NCBI GenBank assembly: GCA_013396995.1
Contig: VWZP01010364.1
Span: 1 to 64,000 of the forward strand
Reading direction: 5' to 3'
Source: Dicaeum eximium
Taxonomy: Eukaryota; Chordata; Aves; Passeriformes; Dicaeidae
Length of the DNA: 64,000 nt
The notes under the pieces were generated by a model. It was not told the DNA's origin and did not search any database. It saw only the letters and a list, made by a program, of their open reading frames with translations. This document shows positions 25,501 to 40,500 of the stretch, in pieces. A program made the translations under genes and the position numbers. How positions within the stretch are numbered: the first letter of the stretch is position 1; each line of letters opens with the position of its first letter.

Positions 25501-28500
25501 CCTACAAAACAAATTCCTGTTTAGAAAGGGAGGACTGTAAAGCAGCAGTTAATCTGACTGCAGATACAGCACACACCTGGCAGCAGGAGAACACAGTACC
25601 AAGATCTTTCTCTACAAGGACTGAAGCCACACCTGAGTTTTAAAACTCTGGTCACTTATTTAGTTTCTTGGAAGTGAAGGGCTCTCACTTTAAAGGTGCT
25701 GGCTAAGACGAGCTGTAAGTACAGAGCTATGCTGGAAAGTTCACACAGTATCACTTACTGGTGACTGGAAAATGAGAATATTTAGGCCTCTGCAAAGCCA
25801 TCTGAGATTCAGGTTACAGCTTCCACTTGGGCCGTGTCTCTTCAGCCCTTCCTATTAACTGCACATTAAGAGTGTGCAGCAAACCACCCTGGAGCCAATC
25901 TTCTGGGTTTGGAAAGATGATGGTGTGAGCAAAACCTGACTAAGAGTCCCTGCTTTTTCTACAGCAGCTCATCAACAGCATCTGTCATTGATTAATTTAT
26001 TACCAAACCAATTTACCCTGATGGCCACACAGCAGCACAGAGTCCTGAACAGAATAAATACTCTATTCCCCAATCCTAGGTGCTCTCAAGAGCCTGCCTC
26101 AAATGTAACACTTGCTAATTGTGGTTTTGTCTCCAAAAAGCTCAAAAGATCTAAAATACAAGAAGCTCACAACCCACCAATTAATGAGAATTAGCAAAGC
26201 ATGCACTAACCCTGCTCATTCACATTTGAGGGATCTTCAAGTACAAAACAAAGCCCAAAGCAGTGAAGTATATTTTGCATAGTCAGAATAGGAGACTTCT
26301 GGTTACTGTTTACCTTTATTAAGTTTTGGAACTTCTTATTGCTTTGGAGCAGGTCTTTGTAATGGCTAACAGCTTCATTGTGTCCACAACAGAACACACC
26401 ATACTTTTCTTTCATTCTCTCCCCATTTTCACCTGAAAACTAATTGGAAATAGAACAATGAAAGACATGAATCATTCAGAGTAAACCTACCTCCACTATG
26501 AACCCCAGGTTTAACATGGTTTCTAAGACATTTCTCCTGTATTTCAATTCCTTCTGTACCAGAAATGAGAGATTTATGCACTGTGACATGTGAGGGCTTG
26601 GAATACTACAAGAAAACCAAATATTAAATGATGGTTGTAATGATGAGAATGTTTAAAAAGGATTTCTGGACCTCTGCACTTTAAAAGTCTGTGAACTGTA
26701 AAAGCTGAAGGGCAAAAAAAAAGGTCATGATACATCATAGAAATTATTGCATCCACTCCATGCCAGAATGGTGCTACAGCTGCCATGAGTTCAATGGATC
26801 CTGACTGTATTTTTAAAAGATCAGAATGAAGAAGTTTGGCTTTATATGAAGGAGAGTCAAGTTTGGAATGGACACCAGGAATATGTTACTTTACTCTTGG
26901 AACAGATGAAAAATAGAACCAAACAAGTCACATATCCCACAACGTATATATGTGCATGCCCAAAGAACATTTAATGACCATTTCATGTTATCTGTGACTA
27001 CACAGATTCCTGGGAGTCATGCTCCCACCTTAACTGGGAAGAGAACCATAAACCCAGGAAGAAATCAATCTTTGTATCACATAACTTTATGCTCACAAGT
27101 AGCTTTTTAGAAGCTTTATAGTGTCAACATCATTGAGTAGGATTTAATTCACACCTGTTTTACCAAGAGGTCTCCAATGTTCTGGATTATATAATTTCGG
27201 TCACTGCCTTCTTCCAAGGATTCCTTTCGTCTCTCCTTCAGCTGGAGCAGGAATTGCCCATGCATCTCCAGCAGCTCATCCACACAGGGAAAGAGCTTGT
27301 TGATGACTGCATTTGAGAACTGCAGCTCCTCTCTCATGGCTCTGGAGTACACCTTCAGCATTATTTTCAGTGTCCTAACATGGTGCATTTCAGTCTGCAT
27401 TAGTTCTGGGCAAGGTGAAATACAGAAATAAAATCAAGTCATTTACATCCTGTGCTGTGAGCAGCGAGACATAAGAGCAGGCTCTGAAAGCCACGATCAC
27501 CTTCTTCACTACAGTCTTTGCATCACTCATGTGAAGCTCTTAAGTTTGCCTTGCTAATGTCCCAACCCAGCAGTGACTGACCTTACTTAGTTAAGAACAT
27601 CTCCCAGTGGCAGTTGAGCTGTTCCCTAATTGTACAGCTGGGCTTTGCTGCTTACAGAGCCCTGTTGAAACCCATGGGATGCTTAAAGGCATTCACACAA
27701 GGAACTACACGCACTAATGCAGGTAACAGACTTGAAAACCTTCACTCGGTTTTAGTTTTCAAGCACAAGTCAAAATGGGAACCAACAAAAATGATTTCTG
27801 CTTTGTTTCACAACAGTGCCACTATGAAATAGAGAAAGTGTTAAGAATCACAAATACTCTTACCATAAATGACATCTTGCCTTTTTATAACATCTTTCCT
27901 TTGCCTTTTTGCATAAGGCTGTTCCACTGCAACACTCCAAGACTCTGCCTCAAACTCATGAGCATCTGTTTCTATTTCACTCCGGAGGGACACAGAATAT
28001 GCATCTAGACCAAAAGCACATTCAATTTCAATTATTATTACATTGTTTCTCCCTCTTTACCATCACTAACAACAACAAGAGCAAAAACACCTCAATGCTG
28101 CTTTCAAACCCGTGGGAGAAATTGCATAACAATCCTGAAAAGCACAGAAATTCCATACCTTCCAGAAAAATGGAGTCTGCTGTTGAAGGTGCAAGCGAGA
28201 TAACGTCATCTGAAGTCTGCTTAAATTTTATAAAGCCTGAATCCCCTTCATCCATGTCTCCTGAAATTAGCCTAAATGGCCAAAGAAATCAGACCAGAAC
28301 AATTAAAAAAAAAAATCCAACTTTTAAACAAGCATCTTCCCTAAACAATAGTGCAATTATCTTACAATAAAAAAAGATATCGCTGCACTCTTTAAACAGT
28401 TAAATCAATTTAGCAACTCCAACGCTGAAATACTGCAGTTTAATTAGAGCAGCATGAGCAAAGCTTGTAACTTCTGGTATGACAGTTTACAAGGACATCA

Positions 28501-31500
28501 CCTGGTGACAAGCCACAGCCAGTTCAGAGTACAAAGGACACTTTCATTGGGAAGGGAGTATAACTGGGGCACATCAAAAGTAAATAGCTACTTAAAACAA
28601 CAGATAGCCTTGAGTTTGCCTACTATTTTAATGAAGGTATTCAGCAATTTAAAACACTGCTGCCTCCTACACCAGTCAGCACCAGCCCAACCTAGAATAG
28701 CTGAACTCAGACAAGATCACTGGATTTCACAGCAGTTCTCAAGATATATACATCCATGAAAACCATAATCTAGGCAGAAACACTCAAATACTGCACTATT
28801 TTATACAATATCTTTTGTAACACAGGATAGAGGGACTAAAGACAAAAATAAAAGGAAAAAAGGAGCATTGTTCAGGGAAAAATCTTTCAGAATTAAAAGC
28901 TCAATAAAACAAAAGTGAGCTTGAAAACATGACGTGAGGTCTCACTGGGGAGGTGGGGGGCATCTGAAGCCAGTGGATTAGAAGAGAAGCATTTTACTCA
29001 CCCCAATTTATTAACAGCTCCAGCAGTGTTCAGTGAAGGCTGGGAATGTCCTCTTTGGGCGATAGTCATCCCGAGGTTCCGGGACAGTGCTGGGGTGCCA
29101 TCCGGTCCCAGGAGAAGACTTCGGGGCTGCTCCTTCAGAGAAGTGGCTAAAGAGGCAAAAATGGAATTGGTACTCAGAAAATGAGGCGTGCACTGCAGCT
29201 CGCCTGCTCTCAGCCCTCGCTCGGAATGCGGACGGAGAACTGACAGGATCTTGGATGTCAGGAGCTCATTGTCCAAAAAAACATTCTCATTCCATTTTCT
29301 TGAAAAGGAACCACAAAAAGACAGCTCGGGGTGAGCTGGAATCGCATTGCTTCTGCCGCTGCTTTTTGAATTTGTATTCCCCATGCTCACCACTGGCTGC
29401 CCTCAGACCTGGCACAGTAAAGTGGCCCCAGAGATGCTCTGTTTTTATACTACCTGTGATCCTTCTAGAAATGTAAAGCTGCCACTTAACTTACTGTATT
29501 GGCTAAATCAGCAGGTCTGAAGTGCAGGAAATTGGTCCCTACTGTGCCCATTTAGTGTGGAAATTGCAAAGTATCTTCTCCTTTAGTAAAACACCAGAAT
29601 CTACACACAATTATTCACACCCCACCGTATAAGGGCACAGAACATTTCATGGCAAACAAGAAAAATCAGAGATCACAGAAAAAAATCCCCAAGTTCTCTG
29701 CAATGCTTACTGCTCACAGCGATTTATATCTGCATGCACACACACTGCACATAATAGATACCAGAGCTAAATTTAATTTTAATACTGCAGCTTTTTAATG
29801 CTTTTAAAATCTAGACAGACTGTGAACTGGAAAGATATTTGAAACTTTAATCACTATTATACAATACGTGGAAGCCTGTAATAGACTTATAAAAAATGGA
29901 TACAATTATTTAATACTAATGTCTGTAACAAATGATAAGGAACGGGAGACAAAATACATCCTTTTAAAAAAAGAACTTCAGGGAAGCCAAAGATGAAAAC
30001 TCAGCCAGACAATCTTTAGAATTGATCCCTGACAAGGTCTGTAGCTGCCCTTTTCTGAAGAGCTTTTAAGGACATGGCAGTGGGATCTCACAGATCCCTG
30101 AACCCAGGGCTCTGACAGACCCAGCTCCTCTCCCAGCCCTGTGTCCAGGAGGCTGTTCCAGGACCAGGGGGCTGCTGCTGTAGCAGTTCAAGGGGGTCTC
30201 CAGTTCCCAGAAAAGGCTTATGCATCATTTTTCTAGTAAAAATACCCATGTCCACCCAGCTCTAAAAGTTCCCCTTTTTCAGCCTGCCCTCCTTAGTTTA
30301 CCTTCACTAATAATTCTCTCTCCCACTTCTGCCTCCTCGGTGAAGCACAGTTAAATCGAGGTATTTGTGGTTCTTGTCATGAAACAGGTTTTTCCACATT
30401 TTTTCATATCCTGTGCTCTATACCTGCTTGTCTCTCATTTCATCTTCATTGACAGAAGAATTGTTTTGGGGCTGCAGGGGAGGTCTCATCAATGACATTT
30501 AATAGAAATTATATCACCACATCTTTTCCTGCTGGAAATACCTTCCCCAAAACCTGTCTGGGTTTGAAACCTCCCGGCTACACACACAGTACATTGTCAG
30601 TCTACAACAAACTGGGTAAACCGAGTCCTTTCCATCCCCTCCAAGCCCCAAAAGGAGACGAATTAAATATCTGAAAGATTTGCCCAGTCAGATTTCTTAA
30701 ACAAAGGCTTAATAATCAATGTCCCTGTGTTTCCATTTGGGGAAGTATTGAAATTACTGGCCATCAAGTTCTCTTTCTGTGCTCCACAAGCCAGGAACAC
30801 AAAGTTCTGTTACACAAGGATAGGCCAGACCTAAAAATCTCCAGAGACAAAACAAGGGGAGAGGGATGGGGACACACAACACAGTTTATACCTCTCTTAA
30901 AATGAATTTTTCTTTTAGATTGAGACAGTATCTTTGGGGTTTTTTGCTGGGCACTGAAGTCTACAGGGTTATGCTGTGGCTAACAACATACAATGCCCAG
31001 GCTATTAGCTGTTCCTTTAATTTCCAGCTTCTGCTTTTGACTAAGGAAAATGAGTACTGTGTGCCTAGCAGAGCCTGCACGGCCCACAAGCCATTTTCTG
31101 AGTTCAATTAGCACTGTCTGCACACTGCTGTGCCCCACATCGATCGCTGCTCCCCTCACACAGACCAGCCCTACAGACAACTTCTCCCATTTTCATTAGC
31201 CCTTCCTTCCTATTTTAGTCTCTGCACTTTCTCCTAAATGCACAGACCCATTCTGGGTAATGCAAACAAGCCACTTATCTCCTTATAACAATTATGCCCT
31301 GTGCTGCCTCTTGGGAAGAATCATTTAATGAAGAGGACACCTTGCAATGCAAATGGTACCTGAAAACCCCTGAAACACCCAGAGTGATGCTCAAACACCC
31401 CAAGTCAGCTGTGTTTGACACTCACCTGTTCTGTTAATGCAGACCATGTAAAATCTTGTAAAATTAAAATGCCATTTAATACACCTGTGACTGGGATGTC

Positions 31501-34500
31501 TTTTCCAGGAGCAAAAAGATATTTCAAAGCCTATCTGCAATAGAGATGTTCTTTCTTCTTGTTTTTTTTTCCTCCCAGATCCTTTTTCCTCACTTTGTTT
31601 CAACAAAGATTTACGTTTAGACCATTAGTGCTAGCTTGTCTTAGAGATTTCTAGCAACCACTAGCTGCAGGCAAGTTTTAAATAGACAATTATGAAAATC
31701 TGATGTAAAACAAAGTTCACAGTTCTAGTCTTTTCAGAGGCCAGAGAATAGACAATCAATGAAAAACGAGCTTATTGATCCCTTTTCACCATGATATTTT
31801 GAGGTTACACAGCAAGAAGGTATAAAGAAAAATAAAAAGATAAAAAGATAAAAACACACAGGAGATTGCTAGGAGCCTCTAAGCCATTCCCAAAAGAAAA
31901 AAAAATGAAACCATCTTATTAAAAGAGACCTTCTCTATACTTCAATAACACACCGTGTATAGCCTTTAAAACATATTAAAGAAAAAAAATGCAATCGAAC
32001 AGATAAGCCTTGAGCACAGAAATCATTCTTTAGTACAAACCTGGGGAAATGCACTGGGGCGAACTTTGTGGAGATCCAGAAGGTCTGTGCTGCAAATCTT
32101 TCTGCTATAGGAAAAAATACAATATTCTTACACATCCAGACCAAACTTTCAGTCCAAAATGAATCAGATTTTTCCTATCCTATAACATTAGCTGTAAGTG
32201 AAGATTTCACTGAGAATATAAAAGATTTAACACAATAACAGCTTTGATTTTTTTATGTGCCAGACAAATGACATATAGACATTAACACTTAGTATTAAAT
32301 TCCACAAAGTATAAATCAGGCTGAAATAGAACCAAAACTGAAACTACAGCTGAATTAAAGCTATGATAATTAATTTATGAGATGAAAGCAAGCCCCTTCA
32401 TGTTGACAGTCTTCACTTACACTTTGCTGTTGTTTAGTTCCTAGCAATACTGACTAAACTAATCAGCCACTTTCAACCAAATTCAGACTGCCCATTCCAA
32501 ATTGCATCTTTGGTAATCTTTGCTAAACTTCGTCCTTCTTGCACACTAGGAAATTAAAAACCATTGAGATACAAGTGATCAAAGATGCAAAGAAATTAAA
32601 CAAATAATACTGGCTGTAACAAATGGCTTTTGGGGAGCTTCCCTGTGGGGTTCCCACTTCTGACTGAATTCTTCACCCCATTTTGTGCCACCACTCCCTC
32701 TCTGCTCTCTTCAGGAATGGTTTGTCAGGGCTGATTCAACCATGAAGTTTTGGCTGGTGGTGAAGAGTGGAAATGAAAGCATCAGAGCAATTGAATTTTT
32801 CGATTTAAAAGGAAAATTCACAATGCCCTGAGATGTTTAAAATTATATATCAAAATCCCCACAAGAACATTTCTGCCCTCAGAAGAGTTACACTCTGTAT
32901 CACCAATGGCTGAACACACTTCCTCTAACCTCTAATTGCTCAGGTCTGAGCTGCTCTGCTCTCTCTTTTCCCCCTCACAGTACTCCCTAATCTGCTATCA
33001 GTCTCTGAAATCATCAGCACTTGCAGGTTAAAACAAACTAAAACTCCCTCAAGTATTATTAGTTATAAGGAGGAGGAAATGATTTTCAAAACCAATACCA
33101 GAACAAAAAACCCCAACAGATAGACATCTGTGTGAAACAACCTGTGACCTTACATGCAATCACAGGCACCACGGTGACAGAGAGAAAAAATAAACACTAT
33201 AGCAAGACCAAGTTCATCACAGTTCCCAAATGAAATCACTTAATTCTGCATTTTCCAGCTTAGAAATAATATGCAACTGTTATGACAAAACTCCCCTCCA
33301 CCCTTCATGCTCTTCCATCAGTTTTGAGATGGCACAACATTCAAAGGTACAATATAATTCAACTCTATTCCCCAAAAAGTTTGAGCACTCTTAGGGTTAG
33401 TCACAGTTTTGGGACACAGGCTAAGTAATTCACAGTATAGCAAGAAAACATTTCACTTTATTTTCCCTCCATACATTATCATTAATTACCATAATAACAA
33501 GTTAATAACTACTCGATGCCTCGAAGATGTAGGGCAAGATTCTGTACTGATGTAAATTAAACCACTCACAAATTAAACTCATCATGTCAAGCCTTGTTAT
33601 TATGAAAGAAGAACAAATGTTAAAGCCCACCTTGGGTCTGATGCTGCTGCATTCAGTCAGCAAACTCTTGCAGTTCTTGTGGACATTCACTGCACAATCT
33701 GAAATGCACACACACAAAAAGAGTCTTAATTATACTACTTTCCTGTCTAGGGAAAGGAATAATGGCACACAAAGGATCTTAATTTTGGAAGAGGTGCAGA
33801 GTAAGCTCAGGTCTTGCAGCAAGCATCCTTGTTGTGCATGTTCTGGTCTTGATTTTATACCAAACCCTTGAGTTTTTTCAGTAAGACTGCACCACTGAGT
33901 GCAATTCACACACGCAAGAACCAAGAGCCACTCTGGAATGCACGAGCAGTTTTCTGCCCAACCTCCACTCAGTGGAGCACAGCTTTCCTCATCTTTGCAA
34001 AGGCCATTTCCATGTCTCTCCACCCAAAATTGATACCAATCAAGGGGGCAGCAATTCTTTGGCTCCACAGGAATAGCTGCCTTTCTGCACGGACTATTGC
34101 CGGGAGCTGCAGTAACTACAGTAAATTAAAGATCAAAACACTCTCCAGAATCATCAGAGCATTACCAGCACCACAGCATTACCACCCTTCCAGCTGTACA
34201 AAGGAATTATTCCCAGATACAGGAACCAAAGCAGCCCTCTCAGCCAAAAGCCATAAAACTAGTAATAGTATAATAAAAACCAATCTCCTTTTTTTCCTCC
34301 TGATAACTACTTATTGAGAAAACAGAAGGGGAACTGATAGTGCCAAATATTTTTTGCAGCCTTTCTGCCCATCTATAAAACAAGATCCTTCATCAAACGC
34401 AAAGCAGGACACCAACAACTCAGTAAAGGACACCCAGATTTGCCTTTTGCCAGACACGCCTGTTAAAAGAGAAGTAGAACAAAACTGGAAAGACGAACAC

Positions 34501-37500
34501 CATATCTGCTAGAGAAAAGCCACTTTATGTTTAAAGCACAGCAGAAAAACTATTTAAGGTCTCTTCAGAACCACCCCCGCCTGGCACCAGGACTGGGGAT
34601 CTGCTGTAAGGCTCCTGGCTAACCTAGAGAGATGCTCATTTGTGTTTTCCATAATTTCAGCAAAAAACAGGACCAAAATACTTACTTGGCTTTAAACACA
34701 AACAAATTAATAAAGATATAAAAACAAGACTGAGAGAAAGACGGAGTGCACAGACCTGCAAGATGCTCATGTTACATAACTTCCCCAAGCGTGGGAAATG
34801 AAGTGCAGAGTTCTGCTCCCAAGTGCCTGCCACACAAAAAAAAAACCCTCCACAAAAACTGCCACCTCCCACAACTTCTCTTATTTGAGATATTCCTACC
34901 ACTACCACTCCCCACGCCACAAACCAAAAGGCACCACATCTAATTTCAGATGTATGTGTCTCTGCAAATGTACCAGAAAAATGTATCAAAATTATCACTT
35001 ATTAAAACTGTGTAGAGAATAACAAATACATTCATTATTTCAGCACCGATAAGGCCTCCACCTACCACGAGGGAATGAAAAGATTGTTAAAAGACATGCC
35101 TCAACAACAAACAAGTAGTTGACAATGGAAATCCCTTTTCTCCTGAGACAAAGAAACGAACTGTAGGACAAAAATCACCACACAAAAGGAAATAGAGAAA
35201 ATTCTCCATGACGTCAGGCTGGGTTGGCTTCAAGTCCTGCTCACAGATGGGTTCCCTTCAGGGCAGAACAGGCAGCCCGATGGATGCCCAATGTTCCTAC
35301 AGCCACTGCCTCCCCACACAATCCTGAAATCCACGTAACTCATCTAGAATTCTGGAACACAGTCACCTAGAAACATCACATTTCAACTTGATATTCATAT
35401 TCCCTGACATTTACCCATTTTCAGTGATTACATTCAGTAATTATTTTCCTGTCAATGATTAGTAGGACCAATTCCACTTGAAAAGCTTGGGTTCCTTGTT
35501 AAGGTAACTGTAAAAGGGATCTCACTTAAAAGTGTATTTCAGTTTTAAAATCATGCCCTTGCTCTGTTAAAGGTAACAGCTTGTGGCACTCTCAGTAGGC
35601 ATTTTTCACTTAATCAGCTGACATATCTAATAGTGCTGTGTATGACTTCCCTCCACTGCTGAAAGGTTCTTTACACAACAGTGGAGAACATACTAGAAAA
35701 CAGGAAAATGCTACAGAAAATCCGCAGGAAACTGCAGCTGAATCCAAGGACCTGATTCTCCACGAGACTATTTGAAATGCATTTACTTAATGATTTCAAA
35801 GTGGCATTATTTTTACCCACATAAGAGAAATCTGAAACCTGCCAGAAGACTGTTTTATAAGCATACTTCATTTTTTAAAACATGCTCCAGCTTCCTCTAT
35901 TCAGCACTTTTGCAGTGCTGAAGGAAGGCCACTCTAATTCAGGATGAGAAGGAGCTTTTGAATACTAGTGACTGTGGCTTCCTTTTTATGCATGTAGGAT
36001 TGCTGCATTTATTATTATTACTCTGCATTCTTATTAAGCCTCTCTGAAAATGGTATCTAACTGCAGAGGTGAAAAAAACAGCAAAGAGAAGAATGAGGGA
36101 CATGAGGGACAGGGGACAGCAAAGAAGGGACAGGAACCTGCACACATGGAGGCTGATGCTTTAAGAGCAGAGATACACATGAAGGGTTGTTCACAGGTGT
36201 AGAGAAATAAGATTTCTAACAGGAGTATAGAAATACCAGATTTCTATAATTTCCGGTCATCCAGAGTAAAGCAGCATCAGTAAACTCAAGCTGACAAAAA
36301 ATTATTTTTACATTTACTATCAGCAGCATTTGGTCTTATCAGATCAAGAATTGGGGAAGGTCCAAAGAAAAAAAGGAAAAAAAAGGAAAAGAAAAAAGGA
36401 CAGTTCTGTTAGCAAGCTCTTCCCAAACTGGAGAAGCACAGAAGATACTCCTGAGAGGGGCAGAGATAAAAACTCAGAGGACTGCAGCCAGGCTCCTCCT
36501 TGTCTTCTCTTCCCTCAATCACTCACTGAACAGCAAGAAGATTAATTTGGCAGGGAAAAACAGACCCTCCAAAGGATTTCATCTTGATACAGACTGTGCA
36601 GAAGGGCTGCAGCTCTGGCCAGTGCTGACAACACCAAAGTGCCAACACACTGAGAAGGTCCAAGGATTTGGGTCACCTCCACTGGATGGGGACAGGAGCA
36701 CCACTACTACAGCTGAGGGTACCAGAGCAACTGAACCACACAGTGTGGAAACTGAGCAAACCCACCAGGGTGCTCCTGGGCTTTAATCAACAGGTTTGGA
36801 ATTAAGGCTGAGAATTTTGGGAGCATCACATTATCCCAGATCTGCTTACTACATGGACTGTCACTCACTTGAAGCATTTTGCAGGGCCCTGTGCCAAAGA
36901 TGACCTAATGAGTGACTAAAGCAAGGACCTCAACCAGCAAAGAAATATTTAAGGCTAAAAGGCTCATAAACATCAGAAAAGATCCTGTTCATGGCTGAGG
37001 GTAATGAATTTACTATCTGGTATACTAAAATACCTTCCCTTACTAATGAGATGTTTTCCCAATGGCTCACAGAAAGTAATTTACAACCTAGGAGCATTTT
37101 ATTGGGCAGCCATTACAACACCCAAAAGCATCACCCTATTCACAGTATGAGAGGGCAACAAACCTGGCTGGAAAGGAGCAGGCAAAGATATTTTTTTCTC
37201 CCAGCTGGAATACCTTCCAGGGGATCAGACACTGCCACTGTCCTATAAATGTCTTCCAGAATTGGATTCCAGGACAAACCTATGACTCACCAGACGTTAC
37301 GAGCACTATGACCCTGACCTTTGGTCTGGAACGGTACTGTCCAATAAAATAACTCCTAAAAGGCCATTTGCAAACAACAACTCACAGACAAAACTGCCAT
37401 GATTAATCTAGAATTCAACTATTGACTTTCTTTATCTCAAAGATTTTTTTGTTTATTTTTTAAATGACAGATTAAAAAAAAACACTTTAAAGCAGCTAAG

Positions 37501-40500
37501 TTCAAACAGGGACAGATTTTAACAGTGGTTCTAATAATACAAGGAGTTCAAGGATATTCACCACCAATGAAATCCAACCAGCTGAAAAGAGCCTAGGACA
37601 AAACAGCTTCCTTGTGAAATTAGTAATTTGAATATTTTTTCCTGTTTTCAATTGTCTAATGCTTCAGGAATCAAAGAGAATCTCTTCCTTCCTTCCTTAC
37701 CCTTACACCACACAAGATACTCCTCCCTCTTGAAGTGACAAAGGAAACAACCCTCATATGAATGATTAACACTGAACACAAACTCTGCATTTATACACAG
37801 AGATGCACATCACAACAGCCAAGAAACATTTCAAACCACCACAGCGTTCCAGGAAATGCAGAGTGACTGTGATAAAACTTCTCAGGAAAGAGGAGGAGTT
37901 TCAGTGGAACACGAGGAAGTTTCTGTATTGGGTAAATCCAGGTCAGGTATCTTGAGGAGCTCAGAGCAGATTTAACTTTGTCCTAGTGGCTCCAGTGCTC
38001 GGTGTTTACTTGTTTTCTCACTTGTCTAATTACGCAGAGGCAGAAACCAAAAACTGGAAGGGTGCAGGAAGATGAGATACTTCACATTCTGAAAGACAGA
38101 CAGCCCATGCCAGAGAGCAACAGCACTAAATTATCAAGTTTCAGCCTCCCTGTTAGAGCATTCCTCTTTGTCTCCAAAACAACCTATAATTGCTTGCTCA
38201 CTGTATCTGGTTTTATTGTCAAAATATGAGCTGGATGAAGCAGACAGAGGGGTTGTGTGATTCCCAACAGTGTAAATTCTGGTGGCCACGGGGTTTTCTT
38301 TAGGCACAGAAACACATAAACAACCGATAGTTCTGGTTTTCAAATAATGCCAAGTAAAATCTGCATGTTATCCTGAAAGATATGAGTCTCAATTCAATTC
38401 TCTCATGCTGAACCCTTCCCCCAGTCTACACTGCAGAACTGAAGCAGCAACTATGACAATCATAAAAGGTATTTAAAATATTTCATAGGTAAACAGTAGG
38501 TGGAACTACAACACACAATGTCCGATGGCTCCTGTCTGAGAGCCATGTTTCACAGGTTTCTTTTGTATTACCATGCCGAAGAGAAACTATTACTTTTACA
38601 AAATTAAACAAAAAGGGCCAAATAAAAAAACCTCCCATAAAACTCCCTTAAGAGGGGAGTGAAAAGGAACTAAGAAGCAGCCCTTTTTTCTCTTGGTGAC
38701 AAACCAAATCTTCAAATAATATTCAGAAATTACACTTATTTATTAGAGTAACAAAACCAAATATGGTACCAGAAACATTCAGAAAGCTGTTTGTTCGAAT
38801 CACTGCCTGTTTCCCTGCTCCTCCTCCTAAATCCATCACCACTCCTAGCTCCTGCTGGCGTTTCCTTTCAGCACACACAAGCTAAGCTGATACCATCTCC
38901 CGCTCCTCTCCCCAAGGAGCCAGAGCCGTGGAATATTTAAAATGGGTCAGTCTTCGCAATCGTGGACAAACGGAACTTTTCACCACTTTTCCCCTAACGC
39001 ATTTAAGGTCTCTTCACGCACATCCCAGACTTTTCTCGCTGCTGCAGCACCAGTACAGACGATGTGTGTAATAACCGAGAGGACGAGGTGTGAGATTTAA
39101 TGATCGCAAGGATGCTCGGACTCAAGCTGTGGCACAAAGAGAGCCTGTTTCACACAGGCTACAGCCGCTCGCCTCCCTACCGCACACAGCAACATTCTTC
39201 ACTCCTTCCACAGCCCTTGAAAGAGCTTTCTATTGTAAACACCGCATCTTTCAAGCTGCGTCCCGTCCCGCAGCTGAAGCCCTGAGCTGCACAGGTCGGC
39301 ACGGTTGTAAACCTGCGGGACTGGGGCAAAGCGAAGATCAACCCGCTGCCCCGGCCAAACGCCGGGACCCCCTGGAGCCCTCTGAGCCCCCGCTGCCCGC
39401 ACAGGGAGCGGGGCCGGGCGGTCCCTGCGCCGCGCCCCGGGCAGGGGGTGCCGGTGCTCGGGGGCTCGCTAGGGCCGGGGGAGGGGAGCCAGGGGCCGGC
39501 GGGCGCGCTGACAGCCCGGTCTCTTACCGGACTCCCCGGGGAGCCGCCGGTTCCCTCTCGGTCCCGGGAGCCGCCGCCACAGCAACAGGAAACGCCCCCG
39601 TGTCCCGGAAGGAAAAAAAGGGAATGAGGGTGCGCCTGCGCGCCGCGGCACGGCCAGGCAGGGTCTCGGCCCCTCAGGGAGAGCCTGGGGACAGCCTGAG
39701 GCCGTGCCTTCCCCTCAGGGAGGGGACACAGACAGCATTAGCCCGCGCTTTCCCCTAAGGGAGAGCACACGAGCCCCCGCAGCCCGCATGTTCCTCTGAG
39801 GGAGGGCACACGGACGCCCTTAACCTGTGTTTTCCCCTCAGGGAAGGCACACGGATACCCTTAACCCTGCACTTTTCCCTCAAGGAAGGCACTGGCCACC
39901 GATATCCCGCTCTTACCCCTCACGGCGGGCATGAGCGTCCTTAGCTCACAAGCTTCTCTCAAGGAGGGCACACACAGACATCCTTAGCCCGTGTTTTCCC
40001 TTCAGGGACGCCATGAGCACCCGCAGTCCGTTCCCGCTCCCCAGGGAGAGCACACGGCCACCCTTTAGCCTGCTCCTTCCCTCGGGAACAGCACACCCAG
40101 CCCTGACCCACGCTTTCCCCCCTGGGAGGGCACAAGCACCTATAGCCCACACTTCCCCCTCAAGGAGGGCACATGGCCACCCTTAGCCTACGTTTTCCTT
40201 AAGTAAGGGTACGACTACCCACAGCCTCCGCCTTCCTTGAGGGAAGGCACACCTCAGGGTCAAGCGGTGCCTTCTACGCCATTCTTTCACTCCCTCGTTC
40301 CCTTCATGGAGGAGACAGCCACTGCAGCTACTCCTGCCCCTGAGGGAGGGCAGAGCCCCTCATAGCTCTTGCTTTTCCCTCAGGGAGGGCACATGGTCCT
40401 TCCAGCTCCGGACTTTCCATCAGGGAAAACAGAGCCACCCACAACCCTCACTTTCCTTCAGGGAGGGCACAGAGCCCGCAACACGTGTCTCCCTCACAGA

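Noticed and set aside
39469..39651. Protein-coding first exon in the CpG island (Arg/Pro-rich minus-strand frame)
   Set aside because: There is no ATG, and the candidate splice to 29408 meets a TGA before the MGN start. It is best read as 5'UTR.
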